Shown here in pieces: positions 24,433 through 32,064 of a stretch of 64,000 nucleotides of DNA. The notes under the pieces are model-generated. The model was given only the letters and a program-made list of their open reading frames with translations. It searched no databases and had not been told where the DNA came from. A program made the position numbers and the translations under genes. Within the stretch, counting starts at the first letter, position 1. Each line of letters begins with the position of its first letter. Source of the stretch: Amycolatopsis sp. NBC_01480 (GTDB lineage: Bacteria; Actinomycetota; Actinomycetes; Mycobacteriales; Pseudonocardiaceae). The DNA is taken from positions 7,750,001 to 7,814,000 of the forward strand of contig NZ_CP109442.1 of the NCBI RefSeq assembly GCF_036227205.1, given 5' to 3'.

Positions 24433-25626
24433 CTACGAAGTGTCCTCGGCCGTTGATGGCGCTTTTTCTTCTGCACTTCCGGTGCCTAGGCGCAAGAATG
24501 CTCGACCTGCGGCTATTTGTGCGTGCAGTGCTTGAGCTGTAACCGGGATCGAGTGTTCCCCGCGGCGACGGACGACGCTAAAAAAGGCACCTTCAGTCTT
24601 TGATTCGACGATCACACCATGCACGAGAAAGGGTTTTAGTTCTGCTGCTTGCTTAGGTATCTTGAAGGCGAGCAGAGTGCCACCGTTGCCGCTGTCGACC
24701 GCATTTACTCGAAGGCCGTCTATAGGGGGATAGATGCGCTGATCAAGTACTTTGTGGTGCCGCGTGGCGTCTCGTTGGGTAAATTGCTGAATCGGCCCCC
24801 GGATTACCCACTCGACACCGTCTATGTATTTCGTGCCCAATCCGACGATTAAGATACCCTCGTTGTCTCCGTTGGCGAATCGAGCAATATCCTGCGACAG
24901 CTCGATCTTTCCGCCTTCTGTGGATAGGTCCCAGTCGTGTACCTTTACTTCTAGCCATTCCGACTCAGGTTGACCGTAGAGCACTTGCGCGTGTCCGGCG
25001 CAGATCAGATTCCATGTCGTTGAGCTGTCGGGCTTTCCTTCGTCAACTACCTTAAGAAGCTTTTCGATTGTCGCGGCAAGCTTCAAAGCCGAGCTTACGG
25101 TAGAGCGTGCCGGCGGCTGAAAACGCAAGTTCCAAAGCCATGAATTTCCGACAAATGGGCCATCGCCAAATTGGTCGGCGTCCACGTAGTTCCCGCCAAC
25201 TGTTTCAAGCATTGGGGAAATAGTCTGCTCAATTAGGCTGCTGTCCCACTCTTCTCTGTTGAAATCGATCTGAAGGCAGAGTAATAGTCTTTCTTGATTG
25301 TCGAGATCAAACCAATGGTGGTGAACGGGAGAGTGTTTGCCATCGAAGTACTCCGTCATTGATACGATTAATGATGCAACCTTTGGGAGGTAGATATGAT
25401 TGCAGAAACCGCCGCCTGTCGCTTCGGCCTTGTTGGCCGCGATTAGAGCGGCACGTAGAGAGGAGAGGCGTAGTGATCGAATCTCGGGATATGGAGCAAA
25501 GAAGCTCGTACCAGACAGGCGGTCGAGACCAAATCCGTCGAACTCGTCTCTTGCTCTTTGGTCGTCGAGGTGCAACTTTCCGGTTGACTTCAAGAAGCGA
25601 ATCCCAATCTTTTTCTCTGCTGTCAT
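24433..25626 (-). CDS. AlbA_2 (Schlafen-type) domain protein
   Basis: A 397-residue protein at the edge of the AT-rich block. Residues 1-210 are unfamiliar. Residues about 225-330 fit the AlbA_2 domain: SEWLEVKVHDWDLS (the ExK-type start), KIELSQDIARFANGDNEGIL, then VGLGTKYIDGVEWVI. AlbA_2 proteins bind or cleave nucleic acid and occur in defence islands (known). Faces away from the four plus-strand genes that follow, from which it is separated by about 170 bp. Codon use is much less GC-biased than in the transfer genes, suggesting later acquisition as cargo. Confidence 0.75.
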   Translation of the reverse strand: MTAEKKIGIRFLKSTGKLHLDDQRARDEFDGFGLDRLSGTSFFAPYPEIRSLRLSSLRAALIAANKAEATGGGFCNHIYLPKVASLIVSMTEYFDGKHSPVHHHWFDLDNQERLLLCLQIDFNREEWDSSLIEQTISPMLETVGGNYVDADQFGDGPFVGNSWLWNLRFQPPARSTVSSALKLAATIEKLLKVVDEGKPDSSTTWNLICAGHAQVLYGQPESEWLEVKVHDWDLSTEGGKIELSQDIARFANGDNEGILIVGLGTKYIDGVEWVIRGPIQQFTQRDATRHHKVLDQRIYPPIDGLRVNAVDSGNGGTLLAFKIPKQAAELKPFLVHGVIVESKTEGAFFSVVRRRGEHSIPVTAQALHAQIAAGRAFLRLGTGSAEEKAPSTAEDTS

Positions 25627-25800
25627 TAGTCTATCATCGCATATCTCGCCGGTCGGGCGCTTGCGCTGCCGCTCAGCTTTCGTCGTAGTCGACCGCCAGC
25701 GTGTCGACTAGGACAGGGTGGCCTGTAGGTGCTTAGTATTGAGAGGCGCCCGCAGCCCGCTGGCGCGTCCAGCGGACGGCTAGGCAATGGGTGGGTCACG

Positions 25801-26394
25801 ATGGGAACTTGGTTAACTGAAGTATCAAAGGTTGCGCCCGCAGTTTCAGTCGGTGTCGCCATGGTCGCATTGTTATTGAGCGCTGGGAGTCTGTTTGTTT
25901 CGCGAAAGGCGTACCGTATAGCGCGACTGCAGGAGATGCGACGTCTACTGCCCTTAAAGGTCTACTTAGTGGATTCCATAATTCAATCAAAGAAAGGTGA
26001 GTATCAGCGATACGGATTTTCTCTAGAGGTTTCAAATCCTGCGGAAGTTGCGAACTCGATAGCACGAATCGAACTGTGGATCAAGTGCCATGAGCGCAAC
26101 CTACGACACATGGTAAGGGTTAGATGTGAAGGCGAAGGAGTTGTCCCAATTTCCTTAGCCGGCGGCCGAAATCATCTTGTGGCGCCATTCAAGCTTGAGG
26201 CGGGTGCGACCGTGCATGGCTGGACAACTTTTCTCGTTCATGACGAAGATGTAACATGGTCTGAGATCGATAGCTATGCTCTCTCGATTGAGGACGCTAA
26301 AGGCGTGAAGTCGGATGTAGTTGTCAACCTTATGCACCGCGTTATGCTACCTGAATCTCCGGAGGGCGGCGTCAGTGAAGAGTCGGTTACGTAA
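25801..26394 (+). CDS. Unknown protein with one N-terminal membrane helix
   Basis: A 197-residue protein. A membrane helix at about residues 11-34 (PAVSVGVAMVALLLSAGSLF) is followed by SRKAYRIARLQEMRRLLP and a beta-rich soluble domain (YGFSLEVSNPAEVANSIARI, WTTFLVHDEDVTWSEIDSYA). ATG 25801 is preferred; an in-frame ATG at 25729 would add an unlikely basic tail. The 3' end overlaps the next gene by 20 nt, including its GGAGG site. No family recognised; it is in the defence-like operon. Confidence 0.65.
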   Translation: MGTWLTEVSKVAPAVSVGVAMVALLLSAGSLFVSRKAYRIARLQEMRRLLPLKVYLVDSIIQSKKGEYQRYGFSLEVSNPAEVANSIARIELWIKCHERNLRHMVRVRCEGEGVVPISLAGGRNHLVAPFKLEAGATVHGWTTFLVHDEDVTWSEIDSYALSIEDAKGVKSDVVVNLMHRVMLPESPEGGVSEESVT

Positions 26395-26995
26395 ATTGAA
26401 TTACCCGCATCTCGAAGTTGTTTCAGACGGGATGTTTGCTGCCAGAGACGTGGGAAACGGTCGTCTGATACCGGTCTTAGGTATCGACACTGACCCGTAT
26501 CCGGAGGTGGATAGACTTATCAGATTGCATAAGAATTCGGCTCCAGGGGATGTTGTTACTCAGTGGGCTACATCTGTGCCGACCTCTCTGCGAGAAAAGC
26601 AACAAGTATTACTTGAAATGCGTTTCGAGAGGCCACTGGAGATTCTCTTTGGGGTGGTATTTCGGCTGCCATTCCATGCTGCTTTAGTCGATCAGATTGT
26701 GGCAGTGAACGGCGCATATCTAATGTCTGGGCACGTTGGGGAGGGATTATTTGACGTATTTAATGCTGGTCGGATCCTTGCTGAAATTCCGAGCGAGGCT
26801 TTCGAGTCGCATTGGAACAAGATGTATCCCGCTACAGTTGCTGGACAGTTTCGATCTATGGGGGCCAATAGAAGTGAGGCTAAGAAAAAAGCGGATATAT
26901 TTGTACAGGACTTTCGCAAGTTTGGTAGCTTTCGAATGAGCGACGACAAGAACTTTTCAAACTACCTTCGCCCACCGGGTGATCCTTCCGACTGA
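26375..26995 (+). CDS. Unknown protein, second gene of the AT-rich operon
   Basis: A 206-residue soluble protein of mixed alpha/beta character (FAARDVGNGRLIPVLGIDTD; HAALVDQIVAVNGAYLMSGH) ending in a charged helix with EAKKKADIFVQDFRKFGSFR. GTG 26375 is set by GGAGG at 26361-26365. No family recognised. Overlap with the previous gene and 115 bp to the ATPase gene suggest a single transcription unit of up to four genes. Confidence 0.65.
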   Translation: MKSRLRKLNYPHLEVVSDGMFAARDVGNGRLIPVLGIDTDPYPEVDRLIRLHKNSAPGDVVTQWATSVPTSLREKQQVLLEMRFERPLEILFGVVFRLPFHAALVDQIVAVNGAYLMSGHVGEGLFDVFNAGRILAEIPSEAFESHWNKMYPATVAGQFRSMGANRSEAKKKADIFVQDFRKFGSFRMSDDKNFSNYLRPPGDPSD

Positions 26996-27109
26996 GCTGC
27001 CGCCGGCGCCTCGACGATCCTTCTGAGCCTTTGTAGCAGTTCCACCTCCTCGGGCTTAAGCTATACTGGATATAACTGTCACTCGTGAATGGCTTGAATT
27101 TGGAGTAAC

Positions 27110-28612
27110 GTGGATTTCAGTGTGGTACCGCCTCGCACGCGGCCGCGACCTGGAGGCAAAGGTGTCTACCTAGAGGAAGACCGATGGAATGATTATGGAT
27201 TTGTTACGATGTATCACTTGTGGTACGTCGACACCTTCGAGGCTAAGAGTATTGGGGAAGTAAAGTTCGGCCGCTTCGGAATGCGGAGTGGTTCCCCGGA
27301 CATTCCACCCAGATTTCAGCTGCTTGGGGGCGAGTTTTTCTCGCTCGGCCAAGATGCGGTCTTCTATGAAAGAATAAGGAATCTTGGTGACGACGTACGA
27401 GTGACGATACTCGGTGCTTTGCGTGACACGGCCTTCGACGAGTCCATCTTCAATGCATGTAGAAATGAACTGGTCACTCAGGAATCACTTCTCCGAAGCG
27501 TTGATGCTCGGACGGTGGAGACTCAGTTTCGAAGGATTGCGCACGGTGGTAGGACTCTGGAAAGAATCTTCTTTGCGTATCGCGGGCCTGGCGTATTCGG
27601 TGACAACAGGGCCCCACTGATAGACGTAGAAGTTCTCCCCGATTCATCACCGCCTACGAATGTCCATGCCATCATTGGTAGCAACGGCGCAGGCAAGACG
27701 ACCTTATTGAGGGATATTGCGACGGCTGTCCTTGAGCCTAGGGCGATCCTGCCGGATAGTCGGGGTCAAATTGTAGACGAGCAGGGTAATTCCATCAAGC
27801 CTTTCGTTAATTTAATATCAGTATCGTTTAGCTCGTTTGATGAAGCACAGTTTGTCGAGTCTAGTAGGAGTATAACGCATCGGCATGTAAGTATTTACCG
27901 TCAAGCGGAGGATGGGTCTCAGACCTATGTTCCGAAAAGTGCTCAGCATCTTAGCGAAGAGTTTGCCGAAGCTGCTGCAGGGCTGACTCCGAGGCAGCTC
28001 GATCGGTGGAAAGATGTGTTAACTGTTGCGGCAACAGACCCAATTCTTGAAGAAGCGTTGGCCCCGATTCTTAATAGTGTGGCCGGCGCAAGGGTTGGGC
28101 AAGGGGATATGTTGCCGATCTTCTCCTCCTTGAGTTCAGGTCACAAGATTGTCCTTCTTGCGCTAACTCATCTTGCCAAGCTTGTGGCAGAACGAACATT
28201 GATTCTGGCGGACGAGCCGGAAACTCATCTTCATCCCCCGCTTCTTTCGTCGTTTATGAGGGCGCTATCTGGTCTTCTTGTGGAACAGAACGGTGTTGCA
28301 CTTGTCGCGACACATTCGCCCGTGGTACTCCAAGAAATGCCGAGGTCGTGTGTTTGGAAGCTAAGGAGATCGGGTCAAAGTATCAAAGCTGCTAGGCTCG
28401 CAATCGAGACTTTTGGCGAGAATGTAGGTGTTCTTACCCGAGAGGTATTCGGTCTCGAGATCACAAGATCCGGTTTTCATAGAATGCTTGAAGACTCCGT
28501 GGGTGAGGGTATGAATTACGCTGAGATCTTGCAAAAGTTTCAAGGTCAATTAGGAGGAGAGGCTAAGAGTCTAATTCGCGCGCTCCTTGCTGAGCGGATG
28601 ATGGGTGATTGA
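27110..28612 (+). CDS. AAA ATPase, PtuA/OLD-like (Septu-type)
   Basis: A 500-residue ATPase of the AAA_15/AAA_21 (ABC-like) group. After a 190-residue N-terminal part, Walker A is AIIGSNGAGKTTLLRDIA near residue 195. The ABC-type signature is SSLSSGHKI near 343. Walker B is TLILADEPETHLHPPLLSSF near 368, followed by VALVATHSPVVLQEMP (His switch). Next to an HNH nuclease gene that overlaps it by 8 nt, this matches the PtuA-PtuB pair of the Septu anti-phage system and of PtuAB-bearing retrons (known). GTG start with GGAG 6 nt upstream. No retron RNA or reverse transcriptase is seen nearby. Confidence 0.85.
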   Translation: MDFSVVPPRTRPRPGGKGVYLEEDRWNDYGFVTMYHLWYVDTFEAKSIGEVKFGRFGMRSGSPDIPPRFQLLGGEFFSLGQDAVFYERIRNLGDDVRVTILGALRDTAFDESIFNACRNELVTQESLLRSVDARTVETQFRRIAHGGRTLERIFFAYRGPGVFGDNRAPLIDVEVLPDSSPPTNVHAIIGSNGAGKTTLLRDIATAVLEPRAILPDSRGQIVDEQGNSIKPFVNLISVSFSSFDEAQFVESSRSITHRHVSIYRQAEDGSQTYVPKSAQHLSEEFAEAAAGLTPRQLDRWKDVLTVAATDPILEEALAPILNSVAGARVGQGDMLPIFSSLSSGHKIVLLALTHLAKLVAERTLILADEPETHLHPPLLSSFMRALSGLLVEQNGVALVATHSPVVLQEMPRSCVWKLRRSGQSIKAARLAIETFGENVGVLTREVFGLEITRSGFHRMLEDSVGEGMNYAEILQKFQGQLGGEAKSLIRALLAERMMGD

Positions 28613-29483
28613 TTCGATGAGATCTTTGCCGATTCCCGCAGTCTCGACGATGGAAAGCTACGCCACTTGCGTGGGCGGTGTAGCGAATGCGGAGTGGAAG
28701 GGGTTTCTCGGCAGCCTGACGCCTGCCGTTATGCACGCATCTGCTAAATTTGAGGAAGCGGTAAAGCAAACATCTGTGCATTGTCTATCTGGTGACGACT
28801 TCCGATTTGGTCCAAGTGGAAACGATGAACTAGATGAAACGGTAAACAAGGAGGTTCGAAAGCTTTATACGCAAAGAATGGTTCGAAGGGGTACGGCAAG
28901 TCGAGTCATTTATGACCAGATCTTCCTGGCGACGGACTGCTGTCCGCTGTGTGGTCATCGGGAGGTCTCCACGCTTGACCATCATCTACCGAAAGTTGGA
29001 TTCCCATACTTATCGGTCACGCCGTCGAATCTTGTTCCGGCGTGCATTGAGTGCAACAAAGTGAAGCTTGACCGTATCGCAGACATCGCGGAGGAGGAAA
29101 CGCTGCACCCATATTTCGATGACTTGCAGGATTTGCGGTGGTTGAGAGGGTCTGTTGTCGAGGAAAGCCCACCTGCGGTGTTATTCTATGTAGATTCTCC
29201 GACAAGTTGGAGTGCGGTATTGGCGGAGAGGGTTAAGACTCATTTCGCTGCGTTCAGATTGGCGCGCTTGTATGGTGCTCAGGCGGCTACTCAACTACGC
29301 GCCATTGAGCTTTATCTCGAGAAAATATCTCAGGGGAGTGGTTCGGCGGGAGTTTCTTCCTATTTGGCGGATATGGCGGTAAGCTCGATGAAAGTTGATC
29401 AAAATTATTGGATGGTTGCAATGTATGAGTCTTTGGCTGAAAGTTCATGGTATTGCTCGGGTGGTTACCGGTTTGATCTGTAG
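28605..29483 (+). CDS. HNH endonuclease, PtuB-like
   Basis: A 292-residue nuclease. The zinc-bound HNH fold is visible at about residues 114-150: CPLCGHREVSTLDHHLPKVG, then SNLVPACIECNKVK. The two CxxC pairs hold zinc and the DHHLPK is the catalytic DH motif with the LPK typical of PtuB-type proteins. GTG 28605 overlaps the ATPase stop; ATG 28617 is the alternative. The C-terminal half is helical with no recognised domain. Expected to cut nucleic acid when the ATPase partner senses phage (family inference). Confidence 0.85.
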   Translation: MIDSMRSLPIPAVSTMESYATCVGGVANAEWKGFLGSLTPAVMHASAKFEEAVKQTSVHCLSGDDFRFGPSGNDELDETVNKEVRKLYTQRMVRRGTASRVIYDQIFLATDCCPLCGHREVSTLDHHLPKVGFPYLSVTPSNLVPACIECNKVKLDRIADIAEEETLHPYFDDLQDLRWLRGSVVEESPPAVLFYVDSPTSWSAVLAERVKTHFAAFRLARLYGAQAATQLRAIELYLEKISQGSGSAGVSSYLADMAVSSMKVDQNYWMVAMYESLAESSWYCSGGYRFDL

Positions 29484-29571
29484 ATGTCCCCATCTGGGTT
29501 GTTTGACTGAAGAGGTCCCTTGTCGATCTGTGCAATCGGCGGACGCTTCGCGGGGGTCGAGCGACTTGATG

Positions 29572-29590
29572 CGACGCCTGTTTGGCGTCG
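29572..29590 (+). terminator. Hairpin after the PtuB-like gene
   Basis: A 7-bp stem CGACGCC/GGCGTCG with a TGTTT loop, 89 nt after the stop. No T-run follows, so termination strength is uncertain. Confidence 0.45.
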
Positions 29591-29626
29591 GCTGCCCCGG
29601 AACTTCATCAATTGGGCAATTGCAGG

Positions 29627-29660
29627 CGTGTAGATAGTGAGCAAGATCGTCTCGGACACA
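29627..29660. other. att-like site, copy 1 (inner right end)
   Basis: Contains the same 12-bp arm GTGTAGATAGTG, spacer AGCAAGATCGT and core CTCGGACACA as the outer right end at 30329-30363, differing by one missing C in the core. Upstream flanks of the two copies are unrelated, so only the att half-site is shared. It marks either an earlier right end or the junction with a second, mostly deleted element. Confidence 0.75.
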
Positions 29661-30277
29661 TCATTGCCCCATGGCAGCTGGTCGGTGCGCCCACGGGCAC
29701 GAGATCGCGTCAATGTTCGCGGTTTGCCGCCTCGATTTCTGACCAAGGCTTGCGCTCCATGTCCATGTACGCCAGCGCGTCTGTTCGCGTTCCCGGACGA
29801 AGTTCGGCCTCGATGACGGTCCAACCAAGGCGTCGAGCGGCTTCGACACGGTGATGCCCGTTGACCGTGACTCGCTCCCCGTCGCTCGGTGCCTCATAGA
29901 CGAGGATGCCCTCGATCTCAGCGGGGTGGTTGAGGAAGTACTGAATCCGCGATTCGTCCAGGCCACTACGTTGTGTGTCAAGGTTGCCTTGGTGCAGAGA
30001 CTTGATCGGGATCGTCGTCATTGCCGGGGCGTTCCCTCCGTGTAAGCCTTGGTCACGAAAGGTTAGCCGATGGGTGGGCAACGAGTCGTGAGGTGACTCG
30101 TTCCGTTCAGGGACCTTCATCATGGTGGATAAGTTCGGGACTTGCCTACGGACTACGCGGAGACCGGCTCACGACGTCATGAGACCACAGCGGGGTTCGG
30201 TGCTGCTGGGCACTCGGGATACGTCAAGCGCCCACGGCTGTGCAACGGAAGGCATTCGGCCACATCATTGCCCCATG
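29652..30277. repeat. 22-bp direct repeats flanking the ParB-like gene
   Basis: TCGGMCACATCATTGCCCCATG occurs at 29652-29673 (M = A) and 30256-30277 (M = C), 21 of 22 bases identical. The first overlaps the att core of copy 1. They bracket the ParB-like gene as a separate 600-bp segment. Confidence 0.7.
29710..30021 (-). CDS. ParB/Srx-like N-terminal domain protein
   Basis: A 103-residue protein with the ParB fold signature: IPIKSLHQGNLDTQRSGLDE, IEGILVYEAPSDGERVTVNG, then HHRVEAARRLGWTVIEAELR. The NGHHRVEAARRLG stretch is the CTP/ATP-binding GHHRxxAA motif. ATG 30021 has GGAGGG upstream; an in-frame ATG at 30123 would add an unrelated tail. It lacks the HTH domain of chromosomal ParB, so it is more like the small ParB-domain proteins of mobile elements. 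It sits between the two att-like sites. Confidence 0.75.
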   Translation of the reverse strand: MTTIPIKSLHQGNLDTQRSGLDESRIQYFLNHPAEIEGILVYEAPSDGERVTVNGHHRVEAARRLGWTVIEAELRPGTRTDALAYMDMERKPWSEIEAANREH

Positions 30278-30362
30278 ACGGGAGCTTGGCGAAGCCCCGG
30301 TACCAGCACAGATCAACCAAGGAACAGTCGTGTAGATAGTGAGCAAGATCGTCCTCGGACAC
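30177..30362 (-). CDS. 61-residue ORF that begins at the att core
   Basis: The GTG start is the complement of the core CTCGGACAC. The product begins VSEDDLAHYLHDCSLVDLCW and contains SWGNDVAECLPLHSRG. The same coding idea is visible at copy 1 (WGNDVSE followed, after one missing base, by DDLAHYLH). No ribosome site is seen in the integrated form. It may be a remnant of a coding sequence captured as att arm. Confidence 0.3.
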   Translation of the reverse strand: MSEDDLAHYLHDCSLVDLCWYRGFAKLPSWGNDVAECLPLHSRGRLTYPECPAAPNPAVVS

Positions 30363-30363
30363 A
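30329..30363. other. attR: outer right end of the tRNA-Leu element
   Basis: Arm GTGTAGATAGTG (30330-30341), spacer, then the core CCTCGGACACA (30353-30363) identical to the tRNA end. Directly outside lie AAATATG, a 12-bp palindrome GGGAGATCTCCC (30371-30382) and a terminator, i.e. the sequence expected after the uninterrupted tRNA gene. Confidence 0.8.
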
Positions 30364-30398
30364 AATATGTGGGAGATCTCCCAAACCACAGAGTAACA

Positions 30399-30420
30399 GG
30401 CCCGCTACGGCGGGTCTTTC
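30399..30420 (+). terminator. Displaced terminator of the tRNA-Leu gene
   Basis: Stem GGCCCGC/GCGGGTC around a TACG loop, followed by TTTC. It lies about 36 bp beyond the att core, where a tRNA terminator would stand if the element were removed. Confidence 0.75.
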
Positions 30421-30501
30421 TGGCGTTCAGCTCCTGTCGGCTTCGACTAGCCTGATCTTGAACGTGTCCTCCCTTTGCGCAGTGTGCAGGGGAGGTGCGT
30501 C

Positions 30502-30969
30502 GTGAGTGGGTTCGTCTCACCGCTGGTGCTGCCTGACCGGATTGCCACTCCGTCTCCGGCTGGGCCGTCGTGTCCACCCGTCCCGATGGGCCTCCCGCAG
30601 CTACGCGACCTCAGCGGTGCGGACGGTCCGCGCTTGTCGATCGCGCTCATGGACGGCGGGGGACGGCTGCAGGACCGCGGCGCCGTCGCCGCGCTCGGCT
30701 GGAGCCCTGGCGACCGTCTGCTGATCACCCTCGTCCGGACATCGATCGTGATCCGCCGACGCCCCGACGGGGTGTTCGTCATGCCCCGCAAGCCCTACGT
30801 CGCCCTCCCTGCCCCGGTTCGCAAAGGCTGTGGCGCCATGGCGGGCAGCCGGCTGCTGCTGGTCGCCGACCCCGTCCACGAGGTCCTCATCGTCCATCCC
30901 GAAGCCGCCGTGCAGGCGATGCTCCGCACCTTCCACACCTCGCTGGCCGCCCCTGAGGAGGCATCATGA
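30502..30969 (+). CDS. AbrB/SpoVT-like protein 1
   Basis: A 155-residue protein whose core (GAVAALGWSPGDRLLITLVR, VALPAPVRKGCGAMAGSRLL followed by LVADPVHEVLIVHP) resembles two swapped-hairpin AbrB-type units: residue pattern LGW..G.......V, then LPA.VRK.C....G..LL......VL.V.P. It is clearly related to the product of 32065-32619 on the other side of the integrase. GTG start with GGAGG 7 nt upstream; stop overlaps the integrase ATG. A transcription factor controlling the recombinase is likely. Confidence 0.6.
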   Translation: MSGFVSPLVLPDRIATPSPAGPSCPPVPMGLPQLRDLSGADGPRLSIALMDGGGRLQDRGAVAALGWSPGDRLLITLVRTSIVIRRRPDGVFVMPRKPYVALPAPVRKGCGAMAGSRLLLVADPVHEVLIVHPEAAVQAMLRTFHTSLAAPEEAS

Positions 30970-32030
30970 ACGCACCCGTGACCCCGCAGGACCTCGAAGC
31001 GGCCCGGTTGCTGCTCTCACGTCTCGGCGTCGATCCCGCGGACCTCGTCTCCGGCGCCGGCACGGTCGAGGGCGCGCCCGATCAGCGGCCGATGCCGACG
31101 ATTCGCGAGTGGATCCCGGTCGTGGCCGCGCTGGTCTCTCCGAGCACGGCCGCTTCGTACGGCTCGTACTGGAACAAGGCGGAGGCCAAATGGGGCGACC
31201 GGCGCATGAACACCATCACGGCCAGCGAAATCAAAACCATGGCCGAGACGGTGCGCAGCAGCGCCCGCGTCCGGCGCAATTCCCGCGGTGGGCGCAACGC
31301 GGTGGAGAACTTCGTCGCGGCCATGCGCTGCCTCTACAAGCACCTGGTCAACGACGGGCGCCTCGACGAACGCCACAATCCCGCCATACGGGTGACCAAA
31401 CCACGCCGCAACCCCTCCACCCGCCGCGCCCTGGCCGGCAACCGATTGACCGAACTCAACGACGTTGTCGCCAGCACCGGCGACGACCCGGAACTCGACT
31501 CCCTCATCTGCCGCCTGCACGAAGAGACCGCCTGCCGCCGGGGCGGTGCCCTCACCCTTCGGCCTCGTGACCTGGACCGCCAGCAGTGCGCGATCCTGCT
31601 GCGGGAGAAAGGCGAGACCGAGCGCTGGCAGCCCGTTTCACCCACCCTCATGCGTCACCTCATCGCTCACGCCGAGGAACGTGGCAGTGGCGACCCGGAA
31701 GGTCAGCTCTTGCGCTACGCGAGCGGCAAGCCGATCACCGACCGCCGCTACGACTACCTCTTCGGCAGAGTTCAGAACGAACTCGACTGGGCCAGGACAC
31801 TGCAAGTCAGCGCTCACTGGCTGCGCCACACCACCTTGACCTGGGTGGAGCGCCACTTCGGCATGGGCGTCGCCCGTGCTTATGCCGGGCATGCCGAGTC
31901 CGGCAGCGATATGACGACCACCAGCTACGTGAAGGCCGATATCGGCGAGGTCGCCGAGGCCCTGGCAGCTCTGACTGGTGAGCCGCACCCCCTTGCCCCC
32001 GCCAGAACTGCGCGGGCTGAGGCGGAGTGA
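30966..32030 (+). CDS. Tyrosine site-specific recombinase
   Basis: A 354-residue phage-integrase-family protein. The N-terminal SAM-like core-binding domain (SPSTAASYGSYWNKAEAKWG ... RNAVENFVAAMRCLYKHLV) precedes the catalytic domain. The catalytic residues visible are Arg in HEETACRRGGALTL, the HxxR of HWLRHTTLTWV, the GH of AYAGHAESG, and the Tyr nucleophile in TTTSYVKADIGE. ATGA overlap with the AbrB-like gene. It lies just outside the serine-recombinase element, on what was the other side of tRNA-Leu, so it may be the integrase of a second element including the type IV secretion genes (inference). Confidence 0.9.
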   Translation: MNAPVTPQDLEAARLLLSRLGVDPADLVSGAGTVEGAPDQRPMPTIREWIPVVAALVSPSTAASYGSYWNKAEAKWGDRRMNTITASEIKTMAETVRSSARVRRNSRGGRNAVENFVAAMRCLYKHLVNDGRLDERHNPAIRVTKPRRNPSTRRALAGNRLTELNDVVASTGDDPELDSLICRLHEETACRRGGALTLRPRDLDRQQCAILLREKGETERWQPVSPTLMRHLIAHAEERGSGDPEGQLLRYASGKPITDRRYDYLFGRVQNELDWARTLQVSAHWLRHTTLTWVERHFGMGVARAYAGHAESGSDMTTTSYVKADIGEVAEALAALTGEPHPLAPARTARAEAE

Positions 32031-32064
32031 CTTTGGCGGGCGCGGCGGCACGCCGCGCCCGCCT

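Larger units (their letters stand above)
11941..30363. mobile_element. Integrative (conjugative) element inserted in tRNA-Leu, about 18.4 kb
   Basis: Bounded by the 11-bp direct repeat CCTCGGACACA at 11941-11951 (end of the tRNA) and 30353-30363. Just inside the ends are perfect inverted 12-bp arms (11954-11965 and 30330-30341). Contents: large serine recombinase, FtsK-like transfer ATPase, membrane proteins, WhiB, XRE and HTH regulators, small zinc-binding proteins and a defence-like cargo. The tRNA terminator resumes just outside the right end (30399-30420), which supports the boundary. A second att-like copy at 29627 could be an older right end. No recognisable replication initiator is present. 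Confidence 0.85.

Noticed and set aside
27110..29483. Retron with PtuAB effectors
   Set aside because: No reverse transcriptase frame (no YADD motif) or msr/msd-like inverted repeats nearby; a plain Septu-like pair fits better.
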